From NCBI RefSeq assembly GCF_004762035.2, contig NZ_SIJK02000008.1:87864-151863 (forward strand): DNA of 64,000 bases, written 5' to 3'. The position numbers were made by a program, and so were the translations under genes. Source of the stretch: Candidatus Chloroploca mongolica (GTDB taxonomy: Bacteria > Chloroflexota > Chloroflexia > Chloroflexales > Chloroflexaceae). Position 1 is the stretch's first letter. Each line of letters opens with the position of its first letter. Positions 49,809-58,539 of the stretch are shown in pieces. The notes below the pieces were generated by a model. That model did not search any database, was not told the origin of the DNA, and saw nothing but the letters and a program-made list of their open reading frames with translations.

Positions 49809-50153
49809 TTATGTCCAGCGATCCTGGAGCACCTCGAGCCGGGCAATTTCGGCTTCGAGCTCACTCACCATCGTGCGCAACCAGTGCGGCGGCTCATTGT
49901 GTGGATCGTGCAACTTGAAGCGCAAGCGGCGCAACTCGGTGCGCCGCTGGTGCAATTCGCCAACCACCGTCTCGCCAACGGCACGCTCTTGCTGCTCTGA
50001 TGATGGTTCAGGCACGTGCCCAAGATGCGCCGTCACCAGTGCCGTCACCAGATCATCAAGGGTACGTCCTTCACGTTGGAGCAGTGCAAGCAAGCGTTCA
50101 CGTTCTGCGGGTTCAAGGTAAATGCGTGTAGGAATAGTAAATCGACCTTGCAT
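49809..50153 (-). CDS. Small ribbon-helix-helix-like protein with coiled-coil tail
   Basis: A 114-aa protein. The N-terminus RFTIPTRIYLEPAERERLLA followed by two helices resembles a ribbon-helix-helix DNA-binding fold, and residues 60-114 (ELHQRRTELRRLRFKLHD ... SELEAEIARLEVLQ) form a charged helical hairpin or coiled coil. GAGGTG lies 3 bases before ATG 50153; a GTG two codons upstream is the alternative. It sits 6 bases upstream of tlyA and 12 bases after glycyl-tRNA synthetase, so it is embedded in the operon. No name can be given. Confidence 0.65.
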   Translation of the reverse strand: MQGRFTIPTRIYLEPAERERLLALLQREGRTLDDLVTALVTAHLGHVPEPSSEQQERAVGETVVGELHQRRTELRRLRFKLHDPHNEPPHWLRTMVSELEAEIARLEVLQDRWT

Positions 50154-50165
50154 AGGCACCTCGCT

Positions 50166-51809
50166 TTAATTGCGCAATTTCGCCTCAAGATAGCCCTGCA
50201 ATTCGCTGATAGCGACCCGTTCCTGGGCCATCGTATCGCGATCACGCACGGTAACTGTCCCCGTCAGCGCGCCGTCTTTGCCTTCGCCGATAGTATCAAA
50301 ATCAACTGTGACGCAGAACGGAGTTCCGATTTCGTCCTGACGCCGATAGAGCTTGCCAATCGCTCCGGTATCATCATATACCGTGCGCATGTTATTTTCT
50401 AGTTGAAGTTGGCGACGGATCTGCCGTGCGGTCGTAACGATCTTTTCATGGTTCCGTTTCAGCGGAAAGACCGCCACTTTCACCGGGGCAAGCCGCGGGC
50501 GCAGATGGAGCACCGTGCGATAGTGTTCATCAAGCAGCGGCTGAGCCTGGCCGCGCAGCTTTTTGCCAAGATCAATCAGATCGGCCCCCGGCATCGCCAG
50601 CAAGGCCTCGACGGCGGGCAAACGTTCGGGGAGCGCGGCGGCGACGGCCTGGCCCTGTTCAAGCAGGTCATCGCGTTGCTGCGGGCCCATCTTCTCATTG
50701 CGCCCGACCGACTTCAGAAAAGCCGCCAGCGCCTCACCAACCGCCGTCAGGCGCTCGGGCGCAGGAGGCTTCGTCATCTCCTCAGCATATGCTTCACAGA
50801 GCACCGCCAGCAACCCACGGCCAACCCCGGCTGAAGGCTCGATCACATAGGGCACCAGGTGCGTCTTGCGCTCGGCATCATAGTAGGTCAGACGCGCCGT
50901 ACTATCGTGATTTGCGTTCACACGGGCCGTCAGATTGAGTTGCGCCTGATCCTTACTATGCGAGCCGAGATCATAATCGGTACGATTCGCGATGCCCTCG
51001 ATCTCTTGCACGCCAATAGAGGGATAATCGTACATCAAATCATAGGTACGTTTCGAATAGTGGGCTAACTCATCAGCCGGCACATCATAGATCGTAATGC
51101 GCTCGCGGGGCACCCCGACCGAGGCCCACCAGTCGAGGCGTGCCTGGAGCCAGTGCTCGTGCCAGGCTTCATCGGTACCCGGCAACACAAAAAACTCAAT
51201 CTCCATCTGGTCAAACTCGCGCACCCGGAAGAGGAAATTGCGCGGATTGATCTCATTGCGAAACGCCTTGCCGACCTGCGCAATGCCAAAGGGCAACTTG
51301 CGGCTCGTCGTCGTCAACACATTCGCAAAATTGGCAAAAATACCCTGGGCTGTCTCGGGGCGCAGATAGGCAAACGCCTCATCATCAGCGACCGGCCCGA
51401 TAGCCGTCTTGAACATCATATTGAAATCGCGTGGCTCGGTAAAGCGGCCCTCGCAGGTTCCAGGACGCTGATCAGGGTGCAACAGACAGCGCGCATCGGC
51501 AAGCTTATCGGCACGAAAGCGACCCTTGCAGACCAGACAATCAACCAGTGGATCATTGAAGGTCTGCTCGTGGCCGGAATACTTCCAGACCAGCCGATTC
51601 ATCAGAATCGACGCATCGAGCCCCTCCATATCATCGCGGGCATAGACATTGGTGCGCCACCAGTCAGCGATCAGATTATTCTTGAGTTCAACCCCCAGCG
51701 GCCCAAAATCATAAGTTCCCTGGAGACCGCCATAGATCTCGCTCCCCGGAAAAATAAAACCCCGGCGCTTACAGAGCGAGACGATCTGATCCATCGAAAG
51801 AGCAGGCAT
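50166..51809 (-). CDS. glyQS: Glycyl-tRNA synthetase (dimeric, single-chain type)
   Basis: Class II aminoacyl-tRNA synthetase charging tRNA-Gly, 547 aa, of the alpha2 type rather than the split alpha/beta form. It starts [20 protein letters not shown]. Motif regions include [40 protein letters not shown] (motif 2), [15 protein letters not shown] (motif 3), and the C-terminal anticodon-binding domain ([17 protein letters not shown] ... [20 protein letters not shown]). A C-x2-C region ([13 protein letters not shown], with CLLHP) resembles the usual zinc-like insertion. It lies 3 bases after the xer stop. Confidence 0.95.
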   Translation of the reverse strand: MPALSMDQIVSLCKRRGFIFPGSEIYGGLQGTYDFGPLGVELKNNLIADWWRTNVYARDDMEGLDASILMNRLVWKYSGHEQTFNDPLVDCLVCKGRFRADKLADARCLLHPDQRPGTCEGRFTEPRDFNMMFKTAIGPVADDEAFAYLRPETAQGIFANFANVLTTTSRKLPFGIAQVGKAFRNEINPRNFLFRVREFDQMEIEFFVLPGTDEAWHEHWLQARLDWWASVGVPRERITIYDVPADELAHYSKRTYDLMYDYPSIGVQEIEGIANRTDYDLGSHSKDQAQLNLTARVNANHDSTARLTYYDAERKTHLVPYVIEPSAGVGRGLLAVLCEAYAEEMTKPPAPERLTAVGEALAAFLKSVGRNEKMGPQQRDDLLEQGQAVAAALPERLPAVEALLAMPGADLIDLGKKLRGQAQPLLDEHYRTVLHLRPRLAPVKVAVFPLKRNHEKIVTTARQIRRQLQLENNMRTVYDDTGAIGKLYRRQDEIGTPFCVTVDFDTIGEGKDGALTGTVTVRDRDTMAQERVAISELQGYLEAKLRN

Positions 51810-51812
51810 AAA

Positions 51813-52754
51813 CTAATCCTCATCCTGAACGGCATCTGCCTTAACTTCGGCTGCGGGATAGGCCGCGTTGAGTTGAGCAAACGTCGGCGACAACGAAGCT
51901 TGCTCACTCTGCATGATTGCATAGATCTGGGTGGTTGCAAGTGATGCATGGCCCAGGCGCTCTTGTACTTCACGCAGATCGGCCCCATTGGCAAGCATAT
52001 GGCTGGCAAACGAATGGCGCAGCATATGCGGAGTCAGATCGTAGAGCCCAATTTCTTCGGCATACCCCTTGAGGATCAGCCAGAAGCCCTGACGGGTCAA
52101 CCGCTTGCCACGGTGATTCACAAAGAGCGCCGTCGCACGCACACCGTCTGACCGCGTCAACTGCGAACGCGCATTATCGAGGTACTCCTCGACAGCAACA
52201 AAGGCCGTATCATTGAGGGGCAAGACCCGCTCGCGCCCGCCACGGCCCGCGCAGCGTACGGTGTGCGCTTCGAGTGACAGATCATGCAGCTCAAGCGCCA
52301 CCAGTTCGCCCACACGCATCCCGGTAGCATAAAGCAACTCAAGCATGGCTTTATCACGCAACCCCTCAGACGATGACGAGCGCAGGGGCAACTCGAGCAG
52401 TTCATCAACCTGGAACAGGGTGAGCGATTTTGGCGTATACCGATCAACCTTTGGCGAGTCAATTGCCGTTGAGGGGTCAACCTCGATCACGTGCTGACTC
52501 ACGAGATACGCAAAAAACGCTTTCACTGCTGCGGTACGTCGAGCCACCGTACTGTTGGCATACCGACGCTCACGCAAAAAGATCGAAAATCCCATCACAT
52601 GATCAGGGGTAACGTCAGTCCAGGCCCTCACGTCTTGTTCCTGTAAATACGCGACAAGTTGATCGAGATCAATGCGATAGGCCGAAATCGTATTTGGAGC
52701 TTTGCCTCGCTCAGTCGCCAGATACGCGAGAAATTGATCAATCAACGCTTGCAT
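51813..52754 (-). CDS. xerD: Tyrosine recombinase XerC/XerD
   Basis: Site-specific recombinase of 313 aa for chromosome dimer resolution at dif. The N-terminal SAM-like domain (LIDQFLAYLATERGKAPNTI) is followed by the catalytic domain with Arg in TGMRVGELVAL, a Lys beta-hairpin, HMLRHSFASHML (H-x-x-R), LGHASLATTQIYA with the second His and the nucleophilic Tyr (Y of TQIYA). The short acidic tail after the Tyr is normal. It is the first gene of an operon with glyQS, the RHH-like gene and tlyA. Its length and location in a housekeeping operon argue for Xer rather than a phage integrase. Confidence 0.9.
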   Translation of the reverse strand: MQALIDQFLAYLATERGKAPNTISAYRIDLDQLVAYLQEQDVRAWTDVTPDHVMGFSIFLRERRYANSTVARRTAAVKAFFAYLVSQHVIEVDPSTAIDSPKVDRYTPKSLTLFQVDELLELPLRSSSSEGLRDKAMLELLYATGMRVGELVALELHDLSLEAHTVRCAGRGGRERVLPLNDTAFVAVEEYLDNARSQLTRSDGVRATALFVNHRGKRLTRQGFWLILKGYAEEIGLYDLTPHMLRHSFASHMLANGADLREVQERLGHASLATTQIYAIMQSEQASLSPTFAQLNAAYPAAEVKADAVQDED

Positions 52755-52918
52755 ACATCTTGTTTCCGCTGGTCAGATTTGCTACAAAGCCATACAGGAC
52801 ATGCGTGGTGTTCTTTGAGGAGGCGGGTAGAGCGTATGGTAACGCAAAGGCTATGGGGTGTCAACCGCCGGGTGTGGTATACTGCCAGAGTCTCAAGCCC
52901 TCTATCATTAATGGTATT

Positions 52919-53884
52919 ATGCAAACAATGCTTGTGTTCAATCCGACGGCTGGCCAGGCTGAAACGCTCGAGCGCGAACTGGAAGTTGCGGCGAGTGTCT
53001 GGCGTGAGCAAGGCTGGCGGGTCGTGCTTGAACCAACTCGTGCGGCCGGGGATGGTCGCCGTTTGGCCCGTCTGGCTGCAGAGCAGGGCTATCATCTGGT
53101 GATCGCCGCCGGTGGTGATGGCACCATCAACGAGGTAATCAATGGGCTCGTTGGTTCGCAGACTGCGCTGGCGACGTTGCCGCTCGGCACGATGAATGTC
53201 TGGGCGCGTGAACTCGGGTTGCCGTTGCAACCCCGGGCTGCCGCAACGGCCCTGTTGAGTTGGAAGCCCCGCCCGATTGACCTCGGACGTGCCGGTGAAC
53301 ACTATTTTCTGTTGATGGCCGGGATTGGCTTTGATGCCGCGATTACTGCGGGTGTCAAGCCCGATGAAAAACGTCGCTTTGGCGCACTGGCCTATGTGGT
53401 GCGTGGCATCGAAGAGGCTTTTCGTATCCGGGGTGCGCGCACCCAACTCTATCTTGATGGTCGCCCGTTCAAGGCTCGGGTCTTGATGATCGTTATTGGC
53501 AATTCGCAACTCTATGGCGGCCTGGTCAAAATCACCCATCGGGCTAGTATTGACGATGGTCTGCTTGATGTCTGTGTGATTAAAGGCTACAATGGCCTGA
53601 GCGCCCTCCGTCGTCTGGGGGCGATTCTGTTGCGTAGCTATAGCCAGGATCCTGATATTGCCTATTACCGTGCCCGTACGATTGAGGTAACCTCGCGCCC
53701 GCGGATGCCGGTACAGGTTGATGGCGATTCCATCGGGATGACTCCGATGACCTTTGAAGTTGTTCCTGGCGCACTCATGGCCCTCTTGCCGCCCAATTTG
53801 CCCGAGGATCTGGTTGCGCCCCTGACGAATCGTGAGGCCCGTCGGCTGTTGCCCTGGATTATCAGTTGGTTTGTGCGACGGTAG
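52919..53884 (+). CDS. Diacylglycerol kinase-family lipid kinase (YegS/BmrU-like)
   Basis: DAGK_cat-fold kinase of 321 aa, probably phosphorylating a lipid alcohol (diacylglycerol or related). Motifs are MLVFNPTAGQAETLERELEV at the N-terminus, AAGGDGTINEVINGLVGSQT (nucleotide loop), ATLPLGTMNVWARELGLPLQ, and MAGIGFDAAITAGVKPDEKR. The start is ATG 52919, preceded by a TATACT at 52878-52883 that may be its -10. The downstream lipoprotein gene starts 11 bases after its stop. Cytosolic, membrane-associated by family expectation. Confidence 0.88.
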   Translation: MQTMLVFNPTAGQAETLERELEVAASVWREQGWRVVLEPTRAAGDGRRLARLAAEQGYHLVIAAGGDGTINEVINGLVGSQTALATLPLGTMNVWARELGLPLQPRAAATALLSWKPRPIDLGRAGEHYFLLMAGIGFDAAITAGVKPDEKRRFGALAYVVRGIEEAFRIRGARTQLYLDGRPFKARVLMIVIGNSQLYGGLVKITHRASIDDGLLDVCVIKGYNGLSALRRLGAILLRSYSQDPDIAYYRARTIEVTSRPRMPVQVDGDSIGMTPMTFEVVPGALMALLPPNLPEDLVAPLTNREARRLLPWIISWFVRR

Positions 53885-53894
53885 GGTTGCGTCT

Positions 53895-54917
53895 ATGCGA
53901 CGATACAGTTTCTTCCTTCTGCTCATACTGGCCTTGCTCTTGACCGCTTGTGGCGATAATCCGCAACCATCAGAGCCAGCCGGATCCAACCGCGAGGCGT
54001 CTGAGCGTGTGGTGCGCGGCGAAACGTTGGCCGGACGGTTGCTTTTTGTGCGTGATGGGGTCATCTGGCAGTGGAAGGGCAACGAGGCTCAGCCCCTCTT
54101 TGGGTCAGGTGAGGCCGTGCATCCGGCCTGGTCACCCAACGGTGATCGCATCGCTTATGTTGTTCGTCACAACAGCTTTAGCGATCTCCTGCTGATCGAT
54201 GCCGAAGGCGGCCCGCTCGCCCAGTTAACCGAATTTGGCACCACCGAGCCACCCAACAGCCTCAGGCGTGTCTATGCAAGCCGGTGGGTCTGGTATCCTG
54301 CCTGGCACCCCAATGGAATGCAAATCGTCGTGGCAGCCCAGGCCGCCCCACCCGTGGGTGACCCGCCGGCCGACTATAACCTGAGTCTCGCGTTACTTGC
54401 GGCTAGCCCCGGGCCAATCACCAGCCTTTATGCCGATAGCAATGCCCATGTTGGACGCAGTGCCTTTAGCCCTGATGGGGCGGTGCTCGTCTTTACCCGG
54501 GCTGGCCTCGGGCCGCAGGGGGCGCAGCAACTCTATCGGCTTGATCTCGCCACCCGCGAAGCCCGCGTCGTGCCAGGGGCGCCGGTGCCAAGCTATGATC
54601 CTGCTTTTTCCCCTGATGGCTTCTGGCTCGCCTTCACCGCCCGTGATGGTGGTGGCACCGATCTCTTTGGCTTGCCCTCGGGCGGGGTTGGCGTTCCTCA
54701 ACGCCTCACCAGTCTTGGCACCGCCCGTAGCCCTGCCTTTGCTCCCGAGGGCACCCAACTCGCCTTTCTTGCCATCGCCCCCGGCGAAACAGGCTTTGAC
54801 CTCTGGGTCGCTGATCTCAGTCTCTCGGAACTGGGGGCGCTCGTCGCCAGCGAGCCCCGGCGCCTTACAACAGGCATGCACCTCGATGTCGACTCAGGCG
54901 TCGCCTGGGCACCATAA
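53895..54917 (+). CDS. WD40-like (PD40) beta-propeller lipoprotein
   Basis: Lipoprotein of 340 aa with a signal peptide ending in lipobox LLTAC (Cys about residue 20). The mature part is a TolB-like beta-propeller with at least five PD40 blades whose strands read AWSPNGDRIAYVV, WHPNGMQIVVAAQ, AFSPDGAVLVFTR, AFSPDGFWLAFTA and AFAPEGTQLAFLA. Likely surface-anchored and involved in protein or ligand binding; no enzyme motif. It is translationally close to the lipid kinase gene and probably cotranscribed. Confidence 0.85.
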   Translation: MRRYSFFLLLILALLLTACGDNPQPSEPAGSNREASERVVRGETLAGRLLFVRDGVIWQWKGNEAQPLFGSGEAVHPAWSPNGDRIAYVVRHNSFSDLLLIDAEGGPLAQLTEFGTTEPPNSLRRVYASRWVWYPAWHPNGMQIVVAAQAAPPVGDPPADYNLSLALLAASPGPITSLYADSNAHVGRSAFSPDGAVLVFTRAGLGPQGAQQLYRLDLATREARVVPGAPVPSYDPAFSPDGFWLAFTARDGGGTDLFGLPSGGVGVPQRLTSLGTARSPAFAPEGTQLAFLAIAPGETGFDLWVADLSLSELGALVASEPRRLTTGMHLDVDSGVAWAP

Positions 54918-54954
54918 GCGCCCCTGCCAACAGCTATCCATCGCCCGTTTGGCG

Positions 54955-55230
54955 TCTAGATGCAATACTTTTCAAAGAAGCTCACGCGAAGACGCGAAGA
55001 CGCGAAGGGTTACGCTCACCTACGCAAAAACCTTTGCGCCTTTGCGCCTTTGCGTCAAAAGAGCCGCCTTCTTTGCAAGGTATTGCGTCTAGATGCGCTC
55101 TAAACACAATACTTTTCAAAGAAGCTCACGCGAAGGCGCGAAGACGCGAAGGGTTACGCTCACCTACGCAAAAACCTTTGCGCCTTTGCGCCTTTGCGTC
55201 AAAAGAGCCGCCTTCTTTGCAAGGTATTGG
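54955..55230. mobile_element. Two tandem copies of the CAATAC...GTATTG interspersed repeat (MITE-like)
   Basis: Copy A about 54961-55087, copy B about 55109-55230, near-identical. Each starts CAATACTTTTCAAAGAAGCT and ends CCTTCTTTGCAAGGTATTG, which are imperfect terminal inverted repeats. Inside, GCTCACGCGAAG(A/G)CGCGAAG on the left is complementary to TTGCGCCTTTGCGCCTTTGC on the right. The unit is non-coding and folds as a long hairpin. Partial copies fill gaps at 11.1, 13.0, 18.0, 18.6, 22.1, 24.3, 28.0, 37.3, 48.9 and 61.9 kb. Confidence 0.7.
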
Positions 55231-55256
55231 CTCTAAACACCCTTTGCGCCTTTGCG

Positions 55257-55829
55257 TCAAAGCAGAGAAAAAACCCCTGCTTCGGTGACGATCAGGTCAA
55301 CTGGCACATCGTGGGGTTCACGGGGTACCTGCGTCACCTGCTGGCAGGCAAAAGCAATGCCGATATGCAACCCAGGACTCATCGCCAGCAGACGATCATA
55401 ATAACCTTTGCCATAGCCGAGACGGTAACCCTGTGCATCAAAGGCAAGCAATGGCACGAAGGTGAGCTGCCATGTCCCGGGTTCGGCAGGTTCCCGCATG
55501 GTCGGGTAGAGTGTCCCAAAACGCCCAGTGATAAAAGCCGTGGGATCGAGGCTGCTGAGCCAACTATTGGTCAGGGTGCCATCAGGCTCAACGACGGGGA
55601 CCGCAACGCGTTTGCCCTGGGCCAGCGCCTGCCGCAACAGCGGGCGCAGGTCAGGTTCACTCTGCATCGGGAGAAAGGTATGCAAGGTCGCGGCATCGTG
55701 ATAGGCAGGGAGGCGTTCCAGGTGCGCACAGAGCGCCTGCGTATGCACGTCACGCGCCGCCAGCGCATCGCGACGCTGGCGCATCACGCGGCGAAGTTGT
55801 TGTTTCTGCACCGAAATGTCTGTGTACAT
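55257..55829 (-). CDS. 5-formyltetrahydrofolate cyclo-ligase
   Basis: Converts 5-formyl-THF to 5,10-methenyl-THF with ATP hydrolysis, 190 aa. It has the family signature LLAFDAQGYRLGYGKGYYDR and the N-terminal basic KQQLRRVMRQRRDALAARDV region. Its stop lies at the edge of the interspersed repeat cluster. It is transcribed divergently from a MarR regulator; the two starts are 86 bases apart and share the control region. Confidence 0.9.
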   Translation of the reverse strand: MYTDISVQKQQLRRVMRQRRDALAARDVHTQALCAHLERLPAYHDAATLHTFLPMQSEPDLRPLLRQALAQGKRVAVPVVEPDGTLTNSWLSSLDPTAFITGRFGTLYPTMREPAEPGTWQLTFVPLLAFDAQGYRLGYGKGYYDRLLAMSPGLHIGIAFACQQVTQVPREPHDVPVDLIVTEAGVFSLL

Positions 55830-55846
55830 GGTTTACACATCATCTC

Positions 55847-55875
55847 TTGACGTTGTCACGTTCCGCTTCTATACT
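55847..55875 (+). promoter_or_regulatory. Sigma70-type promoter of the marR gene with TTGCA motifs
   Basis: TTGACG (55847-55852), 17-base spacer, TATACT (55870-55875): a near-consensus pair. Just downstream, around the start site, TTGCA occurs three times with an inverted TTGCACTTGCAA arrangement (about 55880-55900), the type of site a MarR dimer could bind for autoregulation. Confidence 0.7.
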
Positions 55876-55914
55876 TACTTGCACTTGCAACTATTGCACA
55901 TGAGAGGGTTACTT

Positions 55915-56373
55915 ATGGCCCCACTGAGCCTTGCGTCGCTGGCCCTGCAGCAGCATCGCCTCATCCACGATATCTATGTTCTCCTTGACGACGGTGACCG
56001 GCGGGTTCTCGCCGTAACCCGGCTTACCCCACTCGAATTTGCGGTTCTGCAACGGCTTGATCTCGAACAGGGTCGACGTCTGACGGATATCGGCGCTGAG
56101 TTGCTGTGTGTCAAGAGCACGATTACGCGTCTGGTTGATCGCCTCGAGGCAAGTGGCCTCGTTCAGCGCACCCCTGACCCTGACGACCGCCGTGCCCAGC
56201 GGCTTCTTTTGACCAGTGAAGGGCATGCGCTGTGTACAAAGGCCTCGGCATTGCATAATACAGCGGTCGAGCGCCGGATGGGGTTGCTGGAGCCGGCTGA
56301 ACAAGAGGTGCTTGCGTCGTTGCTCGAGAAGCTACGCACGAACTTGCATCGTGATCTGAGCGACAACGCCTAG
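55915..56373 (+). CDS. MarR-family transcriptional regulator
   Basis: DNA-binding regulator of 152 aa with a winged helix-turn-helix (LEQGRRLTDIGAELLCVKSTITRLVDRLEASGLVQR) and wing PDPDDRRAQRLLLTSEG. It has the N- and C-terminal dimerisation helices of MarR proteins. GAGAGG lies about 10 bases before the ATG. A strong promoter plus nearby TTGCA repeats suggest autoregulation, and possibly control of the divergent cyclo-ligase gene. The ligand is unknown. Confidence 0.9.
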   Translation: MAPLSLASLALQQHRLIHDIYVLLDDGDRRVLAVTRLTPLEFAVLQRLDLEQGRRLTDIGAELLCVKSTITRLVDRLEASGLVQRTPDPDDRRAQRLLLTSEGHALCTKASALHNTAVERRMGLLEPAEQEVLASLLEKLRTNLHRDLSDNA

Positions 56374-56386
56374 CAATGACTGACGA

Positions 56387-56836
56387 TCACAGCTTGCCAA
56401 TGCGATCAAGGGCGGCGTTCCATGCCTTCATACGATCGGGATTGCCGCCAACATCGGGATGATGGAGGCGCGCCATCGCTTTGCGGATAGCATTCACTTC
56501 ATCTTCTGTGATTTGACCTGCCAGCGCGGTAATATCAATCACCGGCTTGCCGTAATCGGCCTCATGCGCTACCCCCGAGGCCAGGCGCTGGGCACGTGCC
56601 CGCCAGAGGTCGCGTTCGTTCGTGAGCGTCGTATTTTCACGCATCGTCTCGGTCAAGGTCGCTACCATCTTGGCGTGAGCACGTTGCGCTTCACCAAACG
56701 CCGCAATAGCTTTGTCGAGCTGACGGCGTAACCCGCGCACGGCCTGTTGCGCTTCGGCAAGCTCACGGCGCAACAAATCATATTCGCGCTGGGTAAACCC
56801 CTCAAGCGTCGGAGATAGATCCTCTGGCTGTAACAC
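56387..56836 (-). CDS. Coiled-coil protein with C-terminal J-like HPD motif
   Basis: A 149-aa protein: residues 15-95 are a charged coiled coil (LRRELAEAQQAVRGLRRQLD and continuing). The last 45 residues, ITEDEVNAIRKAMARLHHPD followed by VGGNPDRMKAWNAALDRIG, carry HPD between two helices like helices II and III of a DnaJ J-domain. It may recruit an Hsp70, with the coiled coil as cargo or oligomerisation module. It is convergent with the marR gene (13 bases between stops) and divergent from minC. Family by eye only. Confidence 0.65.
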   Translation of the reverse strand: MLQPEDLSPTLEGFTQREYDLLRRELAEAQQAVRGLRRQLDKAIAAFGEAQRAHAKMVATLTETMRENTTLTNERDLWRARAQRLASGVAHEADYGKPVIDITALAGQITEDEVNAIRKAMARLHHPDVGGNPDRMKAWNAALDRIGKL

Positions 56837-56973
56837 GCGTATCCTCCTGATGGTTGCTCGCGGCGTATCTTAACAGTATAGCGCGTTCAGAGGTATTACG
56901 CTAGCAGATCATCGCGTAGGTATCTGTGCTATAATTTAGAGAATTTCTTTCGTTCAAATTAGGCAATGGGCTC

Positions 56974-57654
56974 ATGAGCGACCTGATTAGCATCAAAGGT
57001 GGGCGCGACGGTTTACGGATGCGCTTCGATGACACTGCTGATTGGCCTGCTCTGCTGGTTCAGCTTGAACAGCAGTTGACGCAGAACCAGGCCTTTTTTA
57101 ATGGCGCACGCCTGACCCTCGAACTTGGTGAACGATCCCTTGATGAGATCCAGTTGAGTGAATTGTTGAACCTATTACAACATCATGGTGTCGTCGCTGA
57201 TGCGCTCAGTGCCAATGCGCGTGAAGCACGCAATGCTGCTCGTGCCATTGGGATCACGGCCCGTCCCTTGCCTCGCTATGCCGATCCGCCCCCAGGGACC
57301 CCTTCCGTTGCCCCCGAAAGCGAAGCCTTGCTGCTGACCCGGACGGTGCGCTCGGGGCAGGTGCTCCGTCATAGTGGGCATATTACGCTGATTGGCGATC
57401 TCAACCCCGGCGGTGAATTGATTGCCGGGGGCAGCGTGATCGTCTGGGGGCGGTTGCGCGGATTCGTTCACGCTGGAGCCCTCGGCAATGCCGAGGCGGT
57501 CATCTGCGGCCTCGAGTTGTCACCAACTCAGTTGCGCATCGCCGATCAGATCGCAACAACGCCTCCGCGGGGCAATGGGCCGCATGTGCCCGAGGTTGCA
57601 CGGATTGAGCATAATCAGATTGTCGTTGAGTCGTGGGAAAACTATAAGCGCTAA
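56974..57654 (+). CDS. minC: Septum site-determining protein MinC
   Basis: Inhibitor of FtsZ polymerisation, 226 aa. N-terminal MinC_N domain (residues 1-110) with DDTADWPALLVQLEQQLTQN and LNLLQHHGVVADAL. The C-terminal MinC_C beta-helix (about 112-205) has RTVRSGQVLRHSGHITLIGD, NPGGELIAGGSVIVWGRLRG, and HAGALGNAEAVICGLELSPT. It is followed by minD, minE and an era-fusion gene in an apparent operon. Confidence 0.95.
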   Translation: MSDLISIKGGRDGLRMRFDDTADWPALLVQLEQQLTQNQAFFNGARLTLELGERSLDEIQLSELLNLLQHHGVVADALSANAREARNAARAIGITARPLPRYADPPPGTPSVAPESEALLLTRTVRSGQVLRHSGHITLIGDLNPGGELIAGGSVIVWGRLRGFVHAGALGNAEAVICGLELSPTQLRIADQIATTPPRGNGPHVPEVARIEHNQIVVESWENYKR

Positions 57655-57659
57655 TGGGT

Positions 57660-57701
57660 CAGGTCGAAGGAGGTGGCGCTCCCGCCAACTTCTTCGACCT
57701 G
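57660..57701 (+). promoter_or_regulatory. Inverted repeat between minC and minD
   Basis: CAGGTCGAAG / CTTCGACCTG flank GAGGTGGCGCTCCCGCCAA, itself a smaller stem, so the minC-minD gap can fold as a hairpin that includes a GGAGG. The real minD Shine-Dalgarno is probably GTGGAG at 57712-57717. It may tune MinD translation or mRNA stability. Confidence 0.4.
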
Positions 57702-57723
57702 GCTCGCAGCGAGTGGAGTGTCT

Positions 57724-58524
57724 ATGGCGCGCGTTATAACCATCACCTCGGGCAAAGGCGGTGTCGGCAAGACAACAACAACGGCGAATCTCGGCACAGC
57801 GCTGGCTATGCGAGGCGCACGTGTAGCCGTGATGGATGCTGATATCGGGTTGCGGAATCTTGATGTGGTGATGGGCCTCGAAAATCGCATTGTCTATGAT
57901 CTGGTTGATGTGGTCGAAGGTCGCGCACGCCTCCGCCAGGCCCTCATTAAAGATAAACGCCTACCTGAACTCTGCCTGCTTCCCGCAGCCCAGACACGCG
58001 ATAAAGATGCCGTGAGCCCTGAACAGATGGTCTATTTGACCAATCAGTTGCGCACCGAGTTTGATTTTGTCTTGATTGACAGCCCCGCTGGCATCGAAGG
58101 TGGTTTTCGCAATGCGATCGTCGGGGCTGATGAGGTGATTATTGTCACCACGCCCGAGGTGTCGGCAGTACGTGATGCCGATCGCATTGTTGGGCTCGTC
58201 GAGGCGGCTGAAAAGGGGACGCCGAGTCTGATTGTTAATCGGATTAAGCCGCGCCTCGTCAATCGTGGTGAGATGCTGTCCGTTGAGGATGTGATTGAGT
58301 TGCTCGCGATCAATCTGCTTGGTATTGTGCCCGATGATGAGGCCATTGTGACTTCGACGAACCGCGGCGAGGCCGCTGTCTATGACCAGCATTCGCTGGC
58401 TGGGCGGGCGTTTCTGAATATTGCTCGCCGCCTCAATGGGGAAGAAGTGCCGTTCCTGCCCCTCCAGGATCAGCCTGGTGTGCTTGAACGCTTTTTTGGA
58501 ATCTTTGGCCGTCGCCGTACGTAG
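57724..58524 (+). CDS. minD: Septum site-determining ATPase MinD
   Basis: ParA/MinD ATPase of 266 aa with deviant Walker A KGGVGKTTTT (residues 11-20), DADIGLRNLDVVMGLENR, and FVLIDSPAGIEGGFRNAIVG. The C-terminal amphipathic membrane-targeting helix reads GVLERFFGIFGRRRT. ATG 57724 is preferred over the longer upstream frame because family proteins start MARVITITSGKGG. It recruits MinC to the membrane and oscillates or forms gradients with MinE. Confidence 0.97.
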   Translation: MARVITITSGKGGVGKTTTTANLGTALAMRGARVAVMDADIGLRNLDVVMGLENRIVYDLVDVVEGRARLRQALIKDKRLPELCLLPAAQTRDKDAVSPEQMVYLTNQLRTEFDFVLIDSPAGIEGGFRNAIVGADEVIIVTTPEVSAVRDADRIVGLVEAAEKGTPSLIVNRIKPRLVNRGEMLSVEDVIELLAINLLGIVPDDEAIVTSTNRGEAAVYDQHSLAGRAFLNIARRLNGEEVPFLPLQDQPGVLERFFGIFGRRRT

Positions 58525-58539
58525 CGAAAGGACTCTGCT

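Noticed and set aside
51813-52754. Phage or ICE integrase next to a possible attachment site
   Set aside because: The recombinase sits in a tight operon with glyQS and tlyA, has Xer length and motifs, and there is no tRNA gene or direct repeat pair nearby.
52742-54082. A 446-codon minus-strand open frame across the lipid kinase and lipoprotein genes
   Set aside because: The composition is unlike a protein and it spans two real genes with clear motifs.
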